A DNA stretch of 6,799 bases from Pleurocapsa sp. MO_226.B13 (GTDB lineage Bacteria > Cyanobacteriota > Cyanobacteriia > Cyanobacteriales > Xenococcaceae). A program made the translations under genes and the position numbers. Below, one piece after another: positions 6,427 through 6,799 of this stretch (positions within the stretch are counted from its first letter, which is position 1; each line of letters opens with the position of its first letter). The stretch is taken from contig JASJEI010000369.1 of assembly GCA_030064795.1 (NCBI GenBank), positions 1 to 6,799 of the forward strand, given 5' to 3'. The notes beneath the pieces were generated by a model. The model did not search any database. It was not told where the DNA came from and was given only the letters and a program-made list of their open reading frames with translations.

Positions 6427-6554
6427 ACGAATTCCGAACTCAGGGGCGACCCCGCGTCGACGTAAGGCGCAAGCGTCCGTCATAAACGCCTGGGGAAACC
6501 CCAGGCGACGCGGACTTGGAAACGCGCCCCTGCACGAATTCCGAATTCCGAACT
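6427..6554. repeat. GC-rich nested inverted-repeat element flanked by GAATTCC direct repeats
   Basis: The core at 6441-6532 has three nested complementary pairs. The outer pair is CAGGGGCG (6441-6448) with CGCCCCTG (6525-6532). The middle pair is CCGCGTCG (6452-6459) with CGACGCGG (6506-6513). The inner pair is CGCCTGGGG (6487-6495) with CCCCAGGCG (6499-6507) around an AAA loop. The middle and inner stems share two bases. The left flank reads ACGAATTCCGAACT (6427-6440). The right flank (6534-6554) is the same sequence with one extra GAATTCC unit. It is probably a dispersed, non-coding, possibly mobile repeat. The inner hairpin could also terminate or stabilise transcripts. Confidence 0.75.
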
Positions 6555-6582
6555 ATTACTTAGTTGTTGAGAAAGTAACAAA

Positions 6583-6799
6583 ATGCGAACACGAACGTCT
6601 AGGAGGCAATGGCAAATTGCTTTTCAGAATGCAGTTGAAGATCTAGTAGAGAAAGTATTCCAAATTCTGGAACTATCAATGACATCCCATACATTCATTA
6701 TTGGAGTTCCTATTTTTAACCAAAATGTCGCTCAGATTTTCCTGCAACCAGAAAATTGTGGATTTACGGCAGATGAATTTGAGTCAGTTTTTGAGTTGG
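6583..6799 (+). CDS. Hypothetical protein, N-terminal part (runs off the window)
   Basis: An open frame starts at ATG 6583 and stays open for 72 codons to the window edge. An in-frame stop (TGA, 6568-6570) lies five codons upstream. The upstream GAGAAAG is only a weak ribosome binding site. The N-terminus is basic (MRTRTSRRQW), then comes a helix-like stretch (AFQNAVEDLVEKVFQILEL), then SHTFIIGVPIFNQNVAQIF and an acidic end (ADEFESVFEL). There is no signal peptide or membrane segment. I do not recognise the family. A second in-frame ATG, just before TSHTFIIGV (residue 33), is an alternative start. Since it lies right after repeat DNA, it could also be a remnant. Confidence 0.55.
   Translation, partial: MRTRTSRRQWQIAFQNAVEDLVEKVFQILELSMTSHTFIIGVPIFNQNVAQIFLQPENCGFTADEFESVFEL

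Larger units (their letters stand above)
6186..6582. other. Gene-free, repeat-rich intergenic region
   Basis: These 397 bases follow the exoprotein stop. I see no credible gene or tRNA, and no clear intrinsic terminator: a T6 run at 6222-6227 has no stem before it. In order it holds a 9-base direct repeat (AGTTAAGAT/AGTTAAGAC, 6243-6260), dispersed repeat copy B, a purine-rich stretch (about 6302-6336), a TGATAA heptamer array and the GC-rich structured element. The base composition changes sharply from AT-rich to GC-rich at about 6441-6532. Confidence 0.75.

Noticed and set aside
6226..6483. An 85-codon minus-strand reading frame
   Set aside because: It runs through the repeat element, the heptamer array and low-complexity DNA. 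Its product is Arg-rich repeat translation with no domain and no clear ribosome binding site.
6601..6638. Strong AGGAGG at 6601-6606 just before an ATG at 6609
   Set aside because: The spacing is only two bases, the frame closes after 9 codons, and it lies inside the longer open frame from 6583.

Overview
The window looks like cyanobacterial chromosome. It has six copies of the octamer GCGATCGC (the HIP1 palindrome) in 6.8 kb, heptanucleotide tandem repeats in gene gaps and in one gene, a TIGR03960-type radical SAM protein, and a large exoprotein of the filamentous-hemagglutinin (FHA) N-terminal family that cyanobacteria carry in many copies. The genus cannot be told from the sequence.

Layout. 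Positions 1-115 (+) are the last 37 codons of an alpha-amylase. A repeat-bearing gap follows (116-334) with a perfect 15-bp hairpin that may serve as a terminator between convergent genes. Positions 335-2938 (-) hold a complete 867-residue cobalamin-binding-like/radical SAM protein with a C-terminal DUF2344 domain, starting at TTG. A 187-bp divergent gap (2939-3125) carries a good ribosome binding site on each side. Positions 3126-6185 (+) hold a complete 1019-residue secreted beta-helix exoprotein (TpsA-like) with 65-residue internal repeats and a duplicated 41-residue tail segment. Positions 6186-6582 form a 397-bp gene-free stretch rich in repeats, including a GC-rich element of nested inverted repeats flanked by GAATTCC heptamers. 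Positions 6583-6799 (+) begin a gene I do not recognise that runs off the window.

The genes do not form an obvious pathway. The amylase and radical SAM genes converge, the radical SAM and exoprotein genes diverge, and each is probably its own transcription unit. The outer-membrane partner (TpsB) expected for the exoprotein is not in the window. I found no convincing new multi-gene system. The points most worth following are the repeats: the structured element at 6427-6554, the heptamer insertion in the radical SAM reading frame, and the near-identical repeat units in the exoprotein.
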